This document shows, piece after piece, positions 5,599 through 8,128 of a stretch of 8,128 nucleotides of DNA. This DNA is from Halomonas halophila. GTDB taxonomy: Bacteria > Pseudomonadota > Gammaproteobacteria > Pseudomonadales > Halomonadaceae. The position numbers were made by a program, and so were the translations under genes. The first letter of the stretch is position 1, and every line of letters starts with the position of its first letter. A model generated the notes under the pieces. The model was not told the DNA's origin and ran no database searches. It saw nothing but the letters and a program-made list of their open reading frames with translations. The stretch lies in NCBI GenBank assembly GCA_002433675.1, contig DJIP01000240.1, forward strand, positions 1-8,128, read 5' to 3'.

Positions 5599-6842
5599 GC
5601 CAGCAAAGCCCCACTCCCAGTCTTCGTCACGGACCCGACCCTCGTGGTTTCTTCGGTGACTTCGGCGGTCGTTTCGTGGCCGAGACCCTGATGCCACTGA
5701 TCCTGGATCTCGAACAGGAATACGACGCCGCGCGCAAGGACCCGACCTTCGCTGACGAGCTGGCGTCACTGTCGGCCGACTATGTCGGTCGCCAGAGCCC
5801 GCTGTACTTCGCCGAGCGCCTGACCGAGCACCTGGGTGGCGCGCGCATCTATCTCAAGCGCGAAGACCTGATGCACACCGGCGCCCACAAGATCAACAAC
5901 GCCCTCGGCCAGATTCTGCTCGCCCGCCGCATGGGCAAGCGCCGCATCATCGCCGAGACCGGCGCGGGCATGCACGGCGTCGCTACCGCCACCGTGGCCG
6001 CGCGCTTCGGCATGGACTGCGTCATCTACATGGGCAGCACCGATATCCATCGCCAGCAGCCCAACGTACAGCGCATGCAACTGCTGGGCGCCAAGGTGAT
6101 CCCGGTCACTGCCGGTGACGGTACCCTCAAGGACGCCATGAATGAGGCTCTGAGGGACTGGGTGACCAACGTCGACTCCACCTTCTATATCATCGGCACC
6201 GTGGCCGGCCCCCACCCCTACCCGGCGCTGGTGCGCGACTTCCAGTCGGTGATCGGCCGTGAGGTACGCCAGCAGATCACCGCCAAGGAAGGACGCCTGC
6301 CAGATTCGCTGGTCGCCTGTATTGGCGGCGGCTCCAACGCCATGGGCCTGTTCCACCCCTTCCTCGACGACCCCGAAGTGGCGCTGGTCGGCGTCGAGGC
6401 CGCCGGCGAAGGCCTCGACACCCCGCGCCACGCCGCCAGCCTCAAGGGTGGACGTTCCGGCGTGCTGCACGGCAACCGCACCTTTCTGCTGCAGGACGAC
6501 GAGGGCCAGATCAGCGACGCCCACTCCATCTCCGCCGGCCTCGACTACCCCGGCATCGGTCCCGAACACGCCTGGCTGCACGCCATCGAGCGCGCCGAGT
6601 ACGTGGCTGCCACCGATCGTGAGGCGCTGGACGCCTTTACCCTGCTGTGTCGCAAGGAAGGCATCATCCCGGCGCTCGAGTCTTCCCACGCCCTGGCCGA
6701 GGTCATCAAGCGCGCCCCCCGACTCCCGGCAGACCATCTGATGGTGGTCAACCTGAGCGGTCGCGGCGACAAGGACATGGCCACCGCCACCGAGTGTCTT
6801 GCCGACGAACTGGGCCTGGGCGAGCCCGACCAGCAGGACTGA
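5595..6842 (+). CDS. trpB: Tryptophan synthase beta chain
   Basis: TrpB is the PLP enzyme that joins indole with L-serine to make L-tryptophan, in the cytoplasmic alpha2-beta2 complex with TrpA. The 415 residues fit the usual 390-410 or slightly more. The N-terminal [14 protein letters not shown] block (19-32) is typical. The PLP lysine is K99 in [11 protein letters not shown], the catalytic glutamate is E121 in E-T-G-A-G-M-H-G, the phosphate loop is G244-G-G-S-N-A, the indole/serine-site aspartate is D317 in S-A-G-L-D-Y-P-G, and S388 in N-L-S-G-R-G-D-K-D contacts the PLP ring. Spacing among these matches the Escherichia coli enzyme almost exactly. The gene appears intact. trpA follows after 25 bases, so the two form an operon, divergent from the LysR regulator and probably activated by it when indoleglycerol phosphate accumulates. 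Confidence 0.98.
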   Translation: MSQQSPTPSLRHGPDPRGFFGDFGGRFVAETLMPLILDLEQEYDAARKDPTFADELASLSADYVGRQSPLYFAERLTEHLGGARIYLKREDLMHTGAHKINNALGQILLARRMGKRRIIAETGAGMHGVATATVAARFGMDCVIYMGSTDIHRQQPNVQRMQLLGAKVIPVTAGDGTLKDAMNEALRDWVTNVDSTFYIIGTVAGPHPYPALVRDFQSVIGREVRQQITAKEGRLPDSLVACIGGGSNAMGLFHPFLDDPEVALVGVEAAGEGLDTPRHAASLKGGRSGVLHGNRTFLLQDDEGQISDAHSISAGLDYPGIGPEHAWLHAIERAEYVAATDREALDAFTLLCRKEGIIPALESSHALAEVIKRAPRLPADHLMVVNLSGRGDKDMATATECLADELGLGEPDQQD

Positions 6843-6867
6843 CACCACGGATTCCAGGAGAGAGACC

Positions 6868-7695
6868 ATGACCACGACCACTACTCCCGAGGGGCGCCTC
6901 GCACGTCGCTTCGCCGAGACTCGCCGGCAGGGACGCGCCGCCCTGGTGACCTACATCGCCGCCGGTGATCCCGACTATGACACTAGCCTCGCGACCCTCA
7001 AGGGCCTGGGCGAGGCCGGCGCCGATGTGATCGAACTCGGCATGCCGTTCACCGACCCCATGGCCGACGGCCCCGCCATCCAGCATGCGACCCGCCGGGC
7101 GCTGGATGCCGGCCAGACCATGGACAGGACCCTCGAGATGGTCCGCCAACTGCGCCAGACCGATCAACAGACACCGGTGGTGCTGATGGGCTACTACAAC
7201 CCCATCTACGCCCGTGGCGTGCCACGCTTTCTCGATCAGGCCAAGGCTGCCGGCGTCGACGGCCTGATCGTGGTCGACCTTCCGCCGGAACACGACGACG
7301 AGTTGTGCCTGCCGGCCAATCAAGCCGGGCTCAACTTTGTTCGTCTGGCGACCCCCACCACCGACGCCCGACGGCTGCCGGGCGTACTCGCCAATACCTC
7401 AGGCTTTCTCTACTACGTCTCAAGCAACGGCGTCACCGGCGGTGCTGCGCCGAGCGCCGAGCGCGTGCAGCAGGAAGTCGCGCGGATCCGCGAGCATAGC
7501 GATATCCCGATCGCCGTGGGTTTCGGTATTCGCACCGCCGCCCAGGCCAGGCAGATCGGCGCCTTCGCCGATGGCGTGGTGGTAGGCTCGGCGCTGATCG
7601 ATGCCCAGGCCAGCGGCGAGTCCCCCGCCGAGGGCACCCAGGCCGTGCTCGCGTTGACCCGCGAGCTGGCCCAGGCGCTCATCGACGCCCGCTAA
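6868..7695 (+). CDS. trpA: Tryptophan synthase alpha chain
   Basis: TrpA cleaves indole-3-glycerol phosphate to glyceraldehyde 3-phosphate and indole, which is channelled to TrpB. The 275-residue TIM barrel has the catalytic pair E56 (in E-L-G-M-P-F) and D67 (in D-P-M-A-D-G-P), equivalent to E49 and D60 of the enteric enzyme. It also has the N-P-I-Y segment (111-114), flexible loop 6 with G-V-T-G (188-191; T190 equals T183) and the phosphate-binding V-G-F-G-I (217-221) and V-G-S-A (239-242) loops. The S-S-N stretch before G-V-T-G differs slightly from the more common versions, but no catalytic residue is lost. The ATG at 6868 is chosen because AGGAG (6856-6860) precedes it by seven bases. A longer in-frame reading would overlap trpB by about 15 codons without support. 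Confidence 0.98.
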   Translation: MTTTTTPEGRLARRFAETRRQGRAALVTYIAAGDPDYDTSLATLKGLGEAGADVIELGMPFTDPMADGPAIQHATRRALDAGQTMDRTLEMVRQLRQTDQQTPVVLMGYYNPIYARGVPRFLDQAKAAGVDGLIVVDLPPEHDDELCLPANQAGLNFVRLATPTTDARRLPGVLANTSGFLYYVSSNGVTGGAAPSAERVQQEVARIREHSDIPIAVGFGIRTAAQARQIGAFADGVVVGSALIDAQASGESPAEGTQAVLALTRELAQALIDAR

Positions 7696-7796
7696 TCCCG
7701 GGTGGACAGACACGGGTGGCAAGATTCCGGCAGCATCCCCTCGATGTTCCAGCCTGCGTTACGTCCTTTCTCGAAAGACGCCTCCTCCCCCCACGC

Positions 7797-7821
7797 GAGC
7801 CCCGCCGATCAGGCGGGGCTT
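7797..7821. terminator. G/C-rich hairpin after trpBA, possible terminator
   Basis: AGCCCCGCC (7798-7806) and GGCGGGGCT (7812-7820) form a perfect nine-pair stem around a five-base loop, extendable by a G-U pair. It lies about 100 bases after the trpA stop and before the next promoter, as expected for a terminator. There is no T run on either side, so efficient intrinsic termination is doubtful. Confidence 0.5.
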
Positions 7822-7971
7822 GCTGCCATCGGGCCGAACATCTTCACGACCCAGTCAATATTTTCAGCTGACACCTGAAATGCAGCCACACCATCTATGC
7901 AACTGCTGATCCATGCCAGATTCTTACTGCTGATATCATGCTTAAGTCGAACCGTTGGCGATGGCCGGTGG

Positions 7972-7980
7972 TGATAGAAT
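7972..7980 (+). promoter_or_regulatory. Extended -10 promoter of the symporter gene
   Basis: TGATAGAAT is an extended -10 (TG, one base, then TAGAAT with five of six consensus bases). No good -35 sits at normal spacing; TTGGCG at 7955-7960 is only 14 bases away. It lies about 80 bases before the ATG at 8063. Confidence 0.5.
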
Positions 7981-8062
7981 CGCGCTCCTTCCGGCCACAA
8001 GCCGACGCCCATCCGTCCTGACGCGACGGTCGATGCACACTCCACGCTTCGAGACCAGAGCC

Positions 8063-8128
8063 ATGTCCACCTCCTTGAGCGCCCCCTTCAAGGCGCTGAA
8101 TCGTCTGGGGCTGATCCCTCAGATCGTG
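8063..8128 (+). CDS. Probable cation-coupled amino-acid/dicarboxylate symporter, 5' end only
   Basis: Only the first 22 codons are present, open to the right edge. The peptide runs M-S-T-S-L-S-A-P-F-K-A-L-N-R-L-G-L-I-P-Q-I-V. A short polar start followed by N-R-L-G-L-I-P-Q-I-V resembles the beginning of dicarboxylate/amino acid:cation symporters, in which such a segment leads into the first membrane helix; the serine/threonine transporter SstT is one candidate. The ribosome binding site is weak (GAGA/AGAG just upstream). The gene has its own promoter signal and is unlikely to belong to the trp operon. That it is a gene is likely; the family is a guess from a very short sequence. Confidence 0.45.
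   Translation, partial: MSTSLSAPFKALNRLGLIPQIV

Larger units (their letters stand above)
7696..8062. other. Intergenic stretch between trpA and the symporter gene
   Basis: These 367 bases contain a G/C-rich hairpin, an A/T-richer patch at about 7840-7980 and an extended -10 promoter for the next gene. Just after trpA a short direct repeat CGGGTGG occurs at 7699 and 7713. A minus-strand frame from a GTG at 8045 to 7809 has no ribosome binding site, runs across the promoter, ends inside the hairpin and resembles nothing I know. I see no tRNA or other RNA gene. Confidence 0.55.

Noticed and set aside
6799..6867. Longer trpA start at 6799
   Set aside because: It would overlap trpB by about 44 bases without a ribosome binding site, whereas AGGAG precedes the ATG at 6868.
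5766..6881. Minus-strand open frame of 371 codons
   Set aside because: It is a Gly/Val-rich shadow antisense to trpB, typical of high-GC genes.
7809..8045. Minus-strand 78-codon frame after trpA
   Set aside because: It starts at a GTG without a ribosome binding site, runs across a plus-strand promoter, ends inside the hairpin and resembles no family.

Overview
The window looks like chromosomal DNA of a high-GC gammaproteobacterium, most like the Halomonadaceae (Halomonas or a relative). This is inferred from the strongly G/C-ending codons, the Pseudomonas-type divergent trpI/trpBA arrangement and the general look of the proteins. No database search was possible. I see no insertion sequence, phage gene, CRISPR array, tRNA or rRNA.

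Layout: the left half is on the minus strand. A two-gene signalling cassette (1-2604) starts with a small exported protein of the molybdopterin-oxidoreductase-like fold. It is followed 24 bases later by a hybrid sensor histidine kinase that runs off the left edge just as its HPt domain begins. A gene-poor stretch of about 500 bases (2605-3105) holds a degenerate two-copy repeat with an 82-base period. Next comes folE2 (3106-4089), the zinc-independent type of GTP cyclohydrolase I, with a near-consensus Zur operator lying over its probable -10 element. A LysR-family regulator (4246-5256) follows, best read as TrpI.

The right half is on the plus strand. trpB (5595-6842) and trpA (6868-7695) encode the two subunits of tryptophan synthase. 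The region between trpI and trpB carries a perfect 19-base dyad with the T-N11-A LysR-box geometry. A G/C-rich hairpin lies about 100 bases after trpA. An extended -10 promoter then precedes the first 22 codons of a probable cation-coupled amino-acid or dicarboxylate symporter, cut by the right edge.

How the parts work together: TrpI is expected to sense indole-3-glycerol phosphate and switch on trpBA for the last two steps of tryptophan synthesis. FolE2 should keep folate synthesis going when zinc is scarce. The kinase and its exported partner probably form a periplasm-sensing phosphorelay, with no regulator visible here. I found no wholly new system. The points most worth checking are the Cys-less exported partner of the kinase, the repeat-built insertion in TrpI, a short reading frame overlapping the trpB start, and the repeat next to folE2.
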